Source: Tritrichomonas foetus (Eukaryota > Parabasalia > Tritrichomonadida > Tritrichomonadidae). Taken from it: a stretch of 29,452 bases of DNA. The position numbers and the translations under genes were made by a program. The stretch lies in NCBI GenBank assembly GCA_001839685.1, contig MLAK01000526.1:82147-111598 (forward strand), in the 5' to 3' direction. Shown piece after piece: positions 17,747 to 26,553 of this stretch. The notes under the pieces are model-generated. The model was not told the origin of the DNA. It ran no database searches and saw only the letters and a list, made by a program, of their open reading frames with translations. How positions within the stretch are numbered: the stretch's first letter is position 1; each line of letters opens with the position of its first letter.

Positions 17747-18709
17747 TCAATAATTCGATTGTTGGAAAACTGCCGGAAAGATATTCGATTCCATTTTAAT
17801 AATCTCATTCTGAAGCTCTTCATTATCTTTCTGCAGCATTGCAAGCTGTCGCTTCAATGAGGCTGCCTCATCTTTCCTTGCTGATATTTTCCTTGAAATT
17901 ACCGCGCAGGCTTTCCTCATTGACATTAGCTCGTTTTGCTTGTCTGCCTCTGCTTCTCTCACCTGCTGAAGCTGCAGTCTGAGATCCCTAATTGATCTCA
18001 CTTGAACCTTGAATCTATTTTCGGTCTCTGTTTCTTTTTGTGAGAGCTTCTGCCTCAAGTTTTGAAGATTGAGCTGAAGCCTCTGAATTTGATCTTTCTT
18101 TTGCTGTATAACATTAACGTCTGACGATTGAATCTGCTTCAATTCATTATCGAATTGAACCTTCTCGCGATTCAAAATTTCTGTTAATTCGGCGATTTGT
18201 TGTAATTGTTTTTCTCTTTGAGCTCTGACTTGGTTGATGCTTTCTGCTGCTTTTCTTTTGGCTGCTGCGATTTCCTCTTTTGCTTGGTTTCTTGCGCTCG
18301 AAATTGCGGAGGACAAATTTGAAATCATTGATCTTAATTCGGCGGCTTCTTCACGTCTTTGAAGGACAACTCGTTCCCACATATCGTTTTTTTCGGCGAG
18401 CTGTTCCTGGTAAAGTTCCTGCTGTTGAGTTCGAAGGGCTTCAAGCGATTGAAGTTCATGTTTGGTTTGATCGTTGATTTCGTTAATTTGGGTTTTTGCC
18501 CATTGTTGTCTTTTCATTTTAAGCTCGTCATCGTCTGGCTCTGGAATTGTAAATGTCGATGTGGTGCCAACTGGTGCAGAGCGTTGAAATGATTGTTGCC
18601 TTAACGAATCTTTTTGAAGTTCTTCCATTGTCGATTTTAACGCTTCGTTAGCTTGTTCTTTGACCTCATGCGAGGTTTCCCAGATACTTGAGCTCTCAGA
18701 ATCAAGCAT
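17747..18709 (-). CDS. Long coiled-coil protein of unknown function
   Basis: The product is 320 residues. After a short acidic/Ser N-terminus (1-60) nearly all the rest (about 60-310) is continuous coiled coil, rich in Gln, Glu, Lys, Arg and Ala with Leu/Ile heptads, for example EEIAAAKRKAAESINQVRAQ and QIQRLQLNLQNLRQKLSQKE. A single break occurs near 195-200 (SSDVNV). The C-terminus ends FPAVFQQSNY. Such rods build cytoskeletal filaments or tethers, and trichomonads have many costa, axostyle and basal-body coiled-coil proteins; assignment to any of these is only a guess. The ATG lies 8 nt after a TCA initiator (minus strand, 18719-18717, leader AAAAATAA). The stop is TGA. Confidence 0.8.
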   Translation of the reverse strand: MLDSESSSIWETSHEVKEQANEALKSTMEELQKDSLRQQSFQRSAPVGTTSTFTIPEPDDDELKMKRQQWAKTQINEINDQTKHELQSLEALRTQQQELYQEQLAEKNDMWERVVLQRREEAAELRSMISNLSSAISSARNQAKEEIAAAKRKAAESINQVRAQREKQLQQIAELTEILNREKVQFDNELKQIQSSDVNVIQQKKDQIQRLQLNLQNLRQKLSQKETETENRFKVQVRSIRDLRLQLQQVREAEADKQNELMSMRKACAVISRKISARKDEAASLKRQLAMLQKDNEELQNEIIKMESNIFPAVFQQSNY

Positions 18710-19042
18710 TTATTTTTGAAATCCTTATTTATCTCACTTAACCGACGAAATTCTTGCGGGCTGGGATCAAAGTACGTTTAAAATTATTCTTTTCCTACCT
18801 GATTTGATTGATGAGTCACTCAAAAATTATTTCACTTTCGAAAGCATACATAGAAGTGCTATTAAATGTGACCAATTCATTCTTCTCATCAGAAATTGTG
18901 AATGAGAATTTGTAATTAAATCATCTTTTCGAATTATTTCTAGTTGTAAAAAAAATTAAAGCATATCAAAAGTGTAAATAAGTGTACGCGTAAAGTCTGT
19001 TTTATATAATATTTCATACAAATTAAAATTTTGAATATCGAT
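18710..19042. other. Intergenic region, no gene seen
   Basis: About 330 bp between minus-strand genes, carrying the coiled-coil gene's initiator at its left edge. A slightly GC-richer patch near 18750-18780 was checked for a tRNA; no cloverleaf or B box was found. Confidence 0.5.
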
Positions 19043-20362
19043 TCAATTTCCATCATCTGGGGATGTTTCTGCATTAACCAAATTTCCTTTGGGTTTACAA
19101 TTATTTAGCCTGAAGTGAAATCCTCTCCATGTCTTCTGGATTTTCGAGGCAGCCTCAAAAAAGTTGTAATAATTTGATTCATACTGTTTAATTCGCTGTT
19201 TTTCATGGTTGATCGCTTCTTTGAGGTTATGAATCTCTTTTTTCATTCTTTCTTCTTCCTCTTCATCAAAAATATTGATGCTTTCATATGTTTGGTCAAA
19301 TTCTTTTGGTGAATTTTCTATTTCATTTTCATTTTCATTTAAATTTTCTGTTTCTCCATCATTCGGCATTTCACTTTCATCAATATTTTCATTTTGAACT
19401 TCCGTTTCGTTTCGTTTCCTTTCACTTTCATAATCAACTTTTTCACCTTCATTATCTTCTTTTTCAATTTTTTCATTTTCATTTTCGTTTCCAGTTTTTT
19501 CATTGCTTTCATTTGTTATTTCTTTGTTTAATTCATTGCTTTCTTCATTGTTTAATTCATTGTTTGCTTCATTATTTGCTTCATTGTTTACTTCAGTGTT
19601 TGCTTCATTGTTTTCTTCATTGCTTTCTTCAATGTTTTCTTCAGTGTTGGCTTCATTGGTATTAAGTTGCTCTTCTTTCTCGGGATTGTCTCCAAATTTG
19701 ATTTCCACATCATTTTCGTAGAGATTATCATCGTCGTTATTAAAATTAAATTTGTAGGGAATTTTTTCGACCTTTCCTAAGGCCTTGCTTAATTTTGCGA
19801 GATCCCTGTGGTCATGAAAAAGTTTAAGCCTCATTTTCTGAAGAACAATCATTCTCTCCAAATATAACGCTTTTGCAGTGAGCTGGTCATGCTCCGATTT
19901 CGAAATCAGTTTTGCAAGCTCGTGTCGAGGACATGTCCGAAGGTGGGCTCGAGGCGATGGAATGTTTGGATTGATTGGCGGATAAATTTTTTTTGGCGGC
20001 TGTGGCTGCGGCTCGTCGAACCTAAAAATTGAAATCTGTTCTTCAATTTCATTCAGTCTACTCAATCGTTTTGTCAAAGATTTTCGATGATTTTTTATAG
20101 AATTATGGAATTCTTGTAAAAGCTGGTCTTTTTGCTCTTCTGTGATTTCGTTATGTTCAAAATCATCGACCATTTCTGAGAGAATTTGATTTTTCTTGTT
20201 TAAATCGACGATTAACTTTTGAAATCTTTCAATCGTTTCATTTATTCCTGTTTTTCGTTTGGGCGGTTGACGACCGTTAACTGGACCACATGGACGTGGT
20301 TTTACGTATGGATTCATCGATCTCCGGAAAACGCTACGTGCTGTATTCGCTCTCGCTGACAT
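19043..20362 (-). CDS. IQ-motif protein with Asn/Glu-rich repeat
   Basis: The product is 439 residues. The basic N-terminus (RSVFRRSMNPYVKPRPCGP) is followed by a coiled coil (about 40-110) and a conserved-looking helical segment at 135-205 (PRHELAKLISKSEHDQLTAK, then LYLERMIVLQKMRLKLFHDH). Residues about 230-320 are a low-complexity Asn/Glu repeat (NNEANNEANNELNNEE and similar). A last coiled coil (about 370-400) leads into an IQ motif, IQKTWRGFHFR, at 408-418, the classical IQ-x3-RG-x3-R calmodulin-binding signature. IQ proteins with flanking coiled coils are common among axonemal and basal-body components, so a flagellar role is possible but unproven. The single IQ motif is the only firm domain. 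The ATG is the first in frame and the stop is TGA. Confidence 0.8.
   Translation of the reverse strand: MSARANTARSVFRRSMNPYVKPRPCGPVNGRQPPKRKTGINETIERFQKLIVDLNKKNQILSEMVDDFEHNEITEEQKDQLLQEFHNSIKNHRKSLTKRLSRLNEIEEQISIFRFDEPQPQPPKKIYPPINPNIPSPRAHLRTCPRHELAKLISKSEHDQLTAKALYLERMIVLQKMRLKLFHDHRDLAKLSKALGKVEKIPYKFNFNNDDDNLYENDVEIKFGDNPEKEEQLNTNEANTEENIEESNEENNEANTEVNNEANNEANNELNNEESNELNKEITNESNEKTGNENENEKIEKEDNEGEKVDYESERKRNETEVQNENIDESEMPNDGETENLNENENEIENSPKEFDQTYESINIFDEEEEERMKKEIHNLKEAINHEKQRIKQYESNYYNFFEAASKIQKTWRGFHFRLNNCKPKGNLVNAETSPDDGN
19500..19650. repeat. Imperfect 15-bp coding minisatellite (Asn/Glu repeat)
   Basis: The minus-strand coding sequence of the IQ protein is built here from imperfect units of about 15 bp, seen on the + strand as TTCATTGTTTGC and variants. 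They encode runs of AAN/EEN/ELN type. The period is a multiple of three, so copy-number changes would keep the frame. Confidence 0.75.
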
Positions 20363-21105
20363 TCTAACGTAAATTCGAAAAAAATAAAGCTCTGATTCTA
20401 TTGAATATTTTCTATCTTTAAATAAACCAATATTATTAATTAGTGACCGAATATATATTGAATAATAACATCAAAATCCTCGAAAGCGTGATTCATTTAT
20501 ATATTTATCGAAGTTCAATCTTACTTATTAGCATGACTCATTACACTAAAAATGTGTAGAATAGAATATATTATATGGTATTCATTCATTGAATAATTTT
20601 TTTTTTCATCAATTTTGAATGAGTAAAACATGTATAATAATAATTTTTGTAGTTTTGGATCAAATATCTATAGTATAGTGTAGGATTATAAGGAAGTTTC
20701 TTCAAAATCACTATATCCCTTAATATCGATGGAGTTTCAGAACGAATAATGAAACTTTGCTGTCTCCAAACATAACTCATAGAAGAATCTTTCATGTTTA
20801 GATTATAGAATCATCATATATTTATATGCAAGTAAATTCATCAATATTATGAATGGGACATGTACATAGTTGAATCTGAGATAACAATTGTGCTTTGAGC
20901 AAAAGCTTCGGATCTATTTCACAGAAACTTTCTTTTCTCTTTGGTTCAGTATATATCGAAGTAATGTTGAGAATAATGAAATATAAAAAGAGATAAGTAT
21001 GATTTCAATTCATGGTAAACGTACTTTTATTTTTCATTTCATCCATACATCAAATCTCATTCAAATTTATGAAGAAAATCAGTTAAAAATATAATCATTT
21101 TTAAA
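20363..21105. promoter_or_regulatory. Divergent intergenic region, IQ protein / EF-hand-like protein
   Basis: About 740 bp separate two divergent genes. On the right side AATCATTTTTAAAATG (21093-21108) contains TCATTT, a perfect trichomonad initiator, with the predicted start A at 21097, 9 nt before the ATG. The left gene has no comparable TCA close to its ATG. The middle has only short AT-biased open frames, the longest a 69-codon minus-strand frame at 20586-20795 that I do not support as a gene. Confidence 0.5.
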
Positions 21106-23475
21106 ATGGATTCTCATATTGAGTTTATTAATTCTTTAAAGGAGCATGCTAGGCGTAAGGCAGTTTCAATTAATGATTTATTTGATGATTATGATCCCAA
21201 ACAAATCGGAAAAGTTACTCACCATCAATTTCATCAAATTCTTTCAGCATTAGCAATGTGGATTGATGAATCTAAATTAAATGCACTAATTCAACCTTAT
21301 TCTGATGGAAACATATTTAATTATAAAGAGTTTTTGTCCGTCGAAAAAAATACTTCTCTTAAACCTTCTCTTACTATTGAAGAGTTAAAAGAATTTGGGC
21401 AAAGTTTCTTAAAACAAAGAATACCAGTAATTGATTATTTCCAACAATTTGATCCCTATCATATCGGTAGGATTTCTATTAATAACTTTCTGCGTGCATC
21501 TATGTGTAGGCCTGAATTGACACAAAAAGTTATTCAAGTTTACAAGTTCCCTATGGTTGATGAAGTCGATTATTTAACTTTATCGAATGATATCAGTAAT
21601 ATTTTGAAACAGGTTCAAAATGAAATTGCATCTGGACAATCTTTATCGTCAGTTTTATCATCAACATCAAAGACACATAATAATTCTTCCAATTTATCCA
21701 TTAAAGATCTTCCGTTTTTCTCTCAAGTATGTGAATCCATTCGTGCATCAGGTTTAAATTTGAAAAATCAATTCATTACTTATGATAGATATAGGCATAA
21801 TAAAGTATCACAACATCAATTTTCTACAATATTACAACAAATTGGAATAAAACTGTCACCTCATCAAATAACCCAATTAGTAGATCACTTCTCTGATGAA
21901 GTTGATTCAAATTATATTAATTATGCACTTTTTTGTCAGGAAGTTCAACAATATTTAACTGAGAATAAGCCAAAAGAATCCCATCCATTTGAATTAGTTA
22001 ATTTGAAAGTTTTATTGTCCAATATTGCTTTTGATCTTAGAAATCGGCATTCATCTTTAATTGACACAATGAAATATTTTGATCCTCATAATACTGGAAC
22101 TATACCTATCATTAGATTTGCTAGAGCATTTACCACATCAAACTTGAATCTTACCCCACATGAAATTAAGGCATTAGAAAATGAGTTTCGTGTTGATGAC
22201 ACAAATATTGATTATCAAAGATTTATAGAAAATGTTCTCCCATTATCACCTCATAGTAACATTGATGCTATTTTAGAAAGACTAAAAATACATTTGTCAA
22301 ACCAATACTTGACTTTTGAACCATATCTTCGTCGTGCTGATAGATCAAATACAGGACTTGTAACACTTGCCGATACTCTTTCAGCTTTTAGAAATGTTAG
22401 TTTCGATATAAACGACCAAGAACATCAACTATTAAAAAATGAATATGGGTTGTCTCACATTCCAACAATCCAGATAAGTGAGTTTTGTGCGAAAGTTGAC
22501 ACAAAAAGAAATGCTCCTCAGCAAACTGAAAAGACCCCTGAGAATAATATACCAGTTGTTTTCACCAGATCGTCATACACATCCAAACCTATACGTACGA
22601 GTCCTCCTGAAGAAATTTTATTGATTCTTCATCACATCTGGTCTTTAAGTGAACAAACAAAAGTTGATATCTATCAACAATTGAGACAAATTGACTATCT
22701 AAAACAGGGAACTATTTTAAATACACGATTTCGTAATATCCTAATGTCAATTGGAACTAAAGAAGCCGAAGTCAAATCACTTATTGAATTTTACAGTGAG
22801 GGACCAGATATCATTAATTATAATAATTTTTATACTGATATGAAGAAAGAAATCTCTTCTAATCCACAAACTCAAGAATCCAGAGTTTCAAATGACACCC
22901 AACAAATTCTCATTGCCATTAAAGGAAAAATGGAATCAATGGCAATGTCTGTTGATAGTTTTTTTAATAAATATGATACAACCAATTCATACCGTGTTCT
23001 GAAAAGTAGAGTTCCAGGAATTTTGCATTCAATTGGTATTAATCAACCAAATCAATCTCAATTACAGAATTTTATTCATGATTTTGGTGATCAAAGATTA
23101 CAAGAAATGTTTAACTATAAGAAATTGATTGACATTCTTGATGAAATGAAAATAAGCAATGAAGAACTGGCATCATTAAAACTCGACACAACAACTGCAC
23201 AATGTGATAAAGAAATTGCTTCTCTAATCAACAGTATCAGAGAAAGGCTAATTTCCAGAAGAAAATCACCAGCAATGGTTTTTAATGGGTGTAATCCAAT
23301 GGGCATTTCATCGCGCGAGTTTCGAGAAAGAATTTCTGAGTCAGGTTTGTTTTTCATGGAGGCAGACATGCAAAAATTACTTAGATTATATAGATGCAAT
23401 TATAATGGTGATGTTGATTGGGTAACATTTTGTCGAAATGTTGAATCAAGCAAAACCGTCCAAATGGAATTCTAA
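21106..23475 (+). CDS. EF-hand-like repeat protein, largely degenerate calcium loops
   Basis: The product is 789 residues made of about eight units of 86-118 residues, each like an EF-hand pair. Loop starts are at D30, D116, D227, D326, D412, D530 and D624, with a shorter eighth unit near 725-780. Each loop keeps Asp at position 1 and usually Gly at 6 and Ile/Val at 8 (DPKQIGKV, DPYHIGRI, DPHNTGTI, DRSNTGLV), but ligands 3, 5 and 12 are nearly all lost. Only the D412 unit keeps plausible oxygen ligands, ending in Asp at 12. The second half of each unit usually ends with an [IV]-[NDS]-Y-x-x-F-type motif (FNYKEF, INYALF, IDYQRF, INYNNF, VDWVTF). The protein is probably a calmodulin-related scaffold rather than a calcium sensor. 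The start is supported by a perfect TCATTT initiator. The next gene begins 170 bp downstream. Confidence 0.82.
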   Translation: MDSHIEFINSLKEHARRKAVSINDLFDDYDPKQIGKVTHHQFHQILSALAMWIDESKLNALIQPYSDGNIFNYKEFLSVEKNTSLKPSLTIEELKEFGQSFLKQRIPVIDYFQQFDPYHIGRISINNFLRASMCRPELTQKVIQVYKFPMVDEVDYLTLSNDISNILKQVQNEIASGQSLSSVLSSTSKTHNNSSNLSIKDLPFFSQVCESIRASGLNLKNQFITYDRYRHNKVSQHQFSTILQQIGIKLSPHQITQLVDHFSDEVDSNYINYALFCQEVQQYLTENKPKESHPFELVNLKVLLSNIAFDLRNRHSSLIDTMKYFDPHNTGTIPIIRFARAFTTSNLNLTPHEIKALENEFRVDDTNIDYQRFIENVLPLSPHSNIDAILERLKIHLSNQYLTFEPYLRRADRSNTGLVTLADTLSAFRNVSFDINDQEHQLLKNEYGLSHIPTIQISEFCAKVDTKRNAPQQTEKTPENNIPVVFTRSSYTSKPIRTSPPEEILLILHHIWSLSEQTKVDIYQQLRQIDYLKQGTILNTRFRNILMSIGTKEAEVKSLIEFYSEGPDIINYNNFYTDMKKEISSNPQTQESRVSNDTQQILIAIKGKMESMAMSVDSFFNKYDTTNSYRVLKSRVPGILHSIGINQPNQSQLQNFIHDFGDQRLQEMFNYKKLIDILDEMKISNEELASLKLDTTTAQCDKEIASLINSIRERLISRRKSPAMVFNGCNPMGISSREFRERISESGLFFMEADMQKLLRLYRCNYNGDVDWVTFCRNVESSKTVQMEF

Positions 23476-23645
23476 AAATATTCTCAGATTTTTTTTATAC
23501 AAAAACTTTTTCTTTTTTAATATTTAAACACTCTATTGAATATAATTTTAATGGATGATTATGAGAATTATTTATAGATATCTAATGTATAATATGATAA
23601 ATTGGTGAATCGTGTACGTTTATAATTTTTAAACTTTGATCAATT
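23476..23645. promoter_or_regulatory. Short spacer and initiator of the CKK-domain gene
   Basis: The 170-bp AT-rich gap between two same-strand genes ends in GATCAATTATG, placing a TCA-type initiator A at 23642, 4 nt before the ATG. No other element is recognised. Confidence 0.4.
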
Positions 23646-25928
23646 ATGACTTACAGTTCCAGACAGCGCCGCGAAATCAACAATGAATATGAACTATTTT
23701 CTGGTTTTACTGGAAGGAAAGTGATTGGTTTTACCGATATTGAATCACCGCCAAAAAAATATATCAAACGCAATATTAATAAAAGTGAATTACCCGAAGA
23801 AAGCAGAGGAAAAAAGAATTCACAAGCAAGTAAATCCAAATCAGAAACAAAATCGAATATTTCTACACAAAAAACATCTGAAAGTCATCATTTCAGGGAG
23901 CCACTGAAAACTACAAATGGCCAAAATAAACAACTTAAAATCAACGAAAAGTATGATTTTGATCAATGTCCAAGCAGTCCACCCAAGAAAAAAGTGACAA
24001 AACACGCAGCACCTTTACAGGGAGCTGTGATTCAAAAGGTTGACTACCCACTCCATAAAATTAAAAAACAAAAGAAATCACCAATAAAAAACAATCAAGA
24101 AAATGACTTAGAATCTCAAAGATTAATGGAACTGGCAGCCAAGTATTCTCAGTTTCTGAAAGAAAGACTAAGCAAAAATATTGCTAATAATTCTAAACCC
24201 ACTAATGGAAACATCACAGACAATAATACTGCTACTGACAATATCCAACAACAACCCACTGATAAGCCAATTGAGAAAAAACGTCTAGTTAAGTTCAATG
24301 ATAACATTTTCAAACCAAATAAATCATGTCTTAAGAAACAAGGAATGAGTCAAAATCAAAATATTAATCCCAATAACTGCCAAAAGGCTGATGGAAGTAA
24401 AGCAAATGATGAAAAAAGATGTAAGAAATTGGTTATTGAACCAACAATAACTTACTCAGTTGATTCACAAGAAGTTATGTTTGATGGGGATTCCAATGAT
24501 CATATGCAAAAAGCAAATAATAATGTAGTGCCAGAAACTAATGGAAAAGTAGAAATAGAAATCAAAGAAAATCATATTGAAACTCCCAGAAAACCAGAAG
24601 TTTCAAATAATACAATTTCTGATGATAATATTGAAACATTAAATGATGATCAACAACAAAATAATAGTAATGATGATATTGGTGATGATGATGATGATTT
24701 CGTAAATTTAGTTCCAAAGAAACCACCTGTTCCTACTAGATACGACTTAAATGAATTACAAGAAAAAAATGAATGTAATCTAAAAAATACCAAGTTAGTT
24801 GAAAATGAATCAGATTGTGATCATGAAGGGTTTATAAGTCTTTATGATCTCATGAAAAAGAAGAATGAATTGGACCAGAGATTAAATAATACATTAGAAT
24901 CACCCAACAAAATTTCTTCGAAACCGACAGAAAGGTTTAACAATTCCCCAGTTTTAGATGATGCTGATTATGTTCAACTTGACATGACGAACATGCAACG
25001 AGCCACAAGCAATGATGAAAATAAAGAATTTTCAAGCAAGAAACATGATAAAATTTTAATAAATGAAGATAGTTTAAATCCCTCAGACTTCTTTCCAAAG
25101 AAAAGATTCTTTGAAATGAGTGATTCTGATTCGGAAAATATTGCTTCAATGACTCAATCGCCAAAAGAAAAAAATGATGATAATTATCCAGATGTTATAT
25201 CTAGCTCTCCAATCCTGAGTAAGATAAAAGACAATATTTATTCTGAACCCATTTCTAATACATCGGCTACAAAACCAATTCCAAGAGTGACATGGGATAT
25301 TTCCAATTGTCCTCCTCCAAGAGCCAGAATCACAAATAACTTTAACCATCATATATATGATGATGATGATTATAATAATGACTATAGCAATAATTATCAT
25401 CAGGAAGAAGTTGATTTGAATTCAGTAACTGATTTTTCGAAAGCAATTAAATTACCGAAAGATTTCATCATAAACTTCAACGAATCTGAACAGAGTTATG
25501 AAACCTTAGATAATAATTCTTTCTCCAACAGAAAATATGGACATGACGATGATGATGACGATGACGATGATTTTTATTTCCAAGATGAAGAAGATCGAAA
25601 CGATTGCATTCCAAATTTTTCCCGAATGCTTTCATTTTTGAGACATAAATTAGACACAAAACAATTAGCTGAAGTTGTTGAAGTTATGAATCAGAATAAA
25701 TCAAAACATTTTGTTCTGTCAATTTCGACATCATCACAAAAAATTGATGCAGTTTATGTTCTTCGCTCAGATCTCAAATTTGCTCGACTTATATGGGGAG
25801 AAGGCCTTTCTAAAGTCTTTCAAGATGATGTTGCTATATTTTATCAATTAAATATAGCTTCAAAAAGATTTGAGCCACTCAAAATTACTGAGTTTACTCC
25901 AGATTTTGATGCTTTCTTAATAGATTGA
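23646..25928 (+). CDS. Disordered protein with C-terminal CKK (CAMSAP-type) domain
   Basis: The product is 760 residues. The first 640 are disordered, rich in Asn, Asp, Lys and Ser, with basic N-terminal patches and an acidic Asp run near 634-644. The last 105 (about 656-760) are compact and match the CKK fold of CAMSAP/Patronin/Nezha proteins, which bind microtubule minus ends. A helix (SRMLSFLRHKL, then KQLAEVVEVM) stands where the CKK has its first helices. KHFVLSISTSSQKIDAVYVL fits the paired strands around the conserved HF-x-[IV]-L segment. The stretch GEGLSKV fits the GxGPxxI loop, and AIFYQLNIASKRFEPL fits the YNS-x-x-K-x-F strand; EFTPDFDAFLI is the closing strand. It lacks the N-terminal CH domain of animal CAMSAPs. 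The role is inferred from the fold and has not been tested. The basic patches could add microtubule contacts. Confidence 0.72.
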   Translation: MTYSSRQRREINNEYELFSGFTGRKVIGFTDIESPPKKYIKRNINKSELPEESRGKKNSQASKSKSETKSNISTQKTSESHHFREPLKTTNGQNKQLKINEKYDFDQCPSSPPKKKVTKHAAPLQGAVIQKVDYPLHKIKKQKKSPIKNNQENDLESQRLMELAAKYSQFLKERLSKNIANNSKPTNGNITDNNTATDNIQQQPTDKPIEKKRLVKFNDNIFKPNKSCLKKQGMSQNQNINPNNCQKADGSKANDEKRCKKLVIEPTITYSVDSQEVMFDGDSNDHMQKANNNVVPETNGKVEIEIKENHIETPRKPEVSNNTISDDNIETLNDDQQQNNSNDDIGDDDDDFVNLVPKKPPVPTRYDLNELQEKNECNLKNTKLVENESDCDHEGFISLYDLMKKKNELDQRLNNTLESPNKISSKPTERFNNSPVLDDADYVQLDMTNMQRATSNDENKEFSSKKHDKILINEDSLNPSDFFPKKRFFEMSDSDSENIASMTQSPKEKNDDNYPDVISSSPILSKIKDNIYSEPISNTSATKPIPRVTWDISNCPPPRARITNNFNHHIYDDDDYNNDYSNNYHQEEVDLNSVTDFSKAIKLPKDFIINFNESEQSYETLDNNSFSNRKYGHDDDDDDDDDFYFQDEEDRNDCIPNFSRMLSFLRHKLDTKQLAEVVEVMNQNKSKHFVLSISTSSQKIDAVYVLRSDLKFARLIWGEGLSKVFQDDVAIFYQLNIASKRFEPLKITEFTPDFDAFLID

Positions 25929-26028
25929 AAGAAATATTCCAATCAATATTATCATTTTATATATAAATAGTGTATTTTTGTTGTATGAAAAATAGTTGTA
26001 TGAATAATTTCATTTTCTGTTAAAATTA
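25929..26028. other. Short convergent spacer
   Basis: 100 bp between the convergent CKK and PLAC8 genes, AT-rich. It must hold both 3' ends; no hairpin terminator is expected or seen. Confidence 0.4.
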
Positions 26029-26553
26029 TTATGAATCAGGATATTTATGTGTAGTAGGATAAAGTAAAGGTTGACCAATAGGTGTATCTTGCATCATGTA
26101 TTCATTTCCTCTTGGAACTGTATAAGGAGGACTATTTCCATATGGCTTCATTGGTCGCGATTGATTATCGGAATTTTGGTTCGTGATTATGCTGTTGACA
26201 ACTTTTGGTGATTGACCATAGGCACCACCAGATCTTTTCGTCTCAGCTTTAATTGCTTTAATTTCTCGTAAATCTTGTGATAATGCACAACATGGACAAC
26301 ACATGTAGGCACAACAGTCACAACATAATGATTCTTCCATCCCTCGAATGTGACGAATGTTTGCTTTAATAAATAATCCATAATTCCAACAATGACAACA
26401 TCTTGTGCTTTCACCTCGAACTTCTGCCCATGCAGTTGCTTTTGCTGCGTTATAACAACAGTAAGCGTAACAACATGATTCACAATCAGAACAACATCCA
26501 CATAAGGATGCTTCAAATTCTCCTGTTCGACATTCTTCTGAATAGGCCATCAT
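26029..26553 (-). CDS. PLAC8-family cysteine-rich protein, copy 1
   Basis: The product is 174 residues from Met-Met-Ala. Residues 7-99 are a PLAC8 domain, with the CC-x4-CC core (SCCYAYCCYNAAKATAWAEV) and a CCHCWNYGLF segment. The paired arginines IRHIRG and the closing CCPCCALSQDLREI fit the family's CP-x-CA-L-x-Q-x-x-RE signature. PLAC8/PCR/CNR proteins are small membrane-associated proteins linked to metal transport, growth control or Ca2+ permeability; which applies is unknown. The C-terminal third is Pro/Asn/Ser/Tyr-rich, ending IGQPLLYP. The frame is open to an earlier ATG (26670) adding 39 residues, but the paralogue starts at the equivalent Met-Met, and a TCA initiator (26566-26564) lies 11 nt upstream of 26553, so I prefer this start. 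The core is identical to copy 2. Confidence 0.85.
   Translation of the reverse strand: MMAYSEECRTGEFEASLCGCCSDCESCCYAYCCYNAAKATAWAEVRGESTRCCHCWNYGLFIKANIRHIRGMEESLCCDCCAYMCCPCCALSQDLREIKAIKAETKRSGGAYGQSPKVVNSIITNQNSDNQSRPMKPYGNSPPYTVPRGNEYMMQDTPIGQPLLYPTTHKYPDS

Noticed and set aside
18750..18780. GC-richer patch as a tRNA gene
   Set aside because: There is no paired acceptor stem and no GGTTCGA-type B box at the right distance.
19288..19721. Plus-strand frames rich in Phe, His and Leu opposite the IQ protein
   Set aside because: They are the reverse reading of the Asn/Glu minisatellite; their repeats follow the minus-strand coding period.
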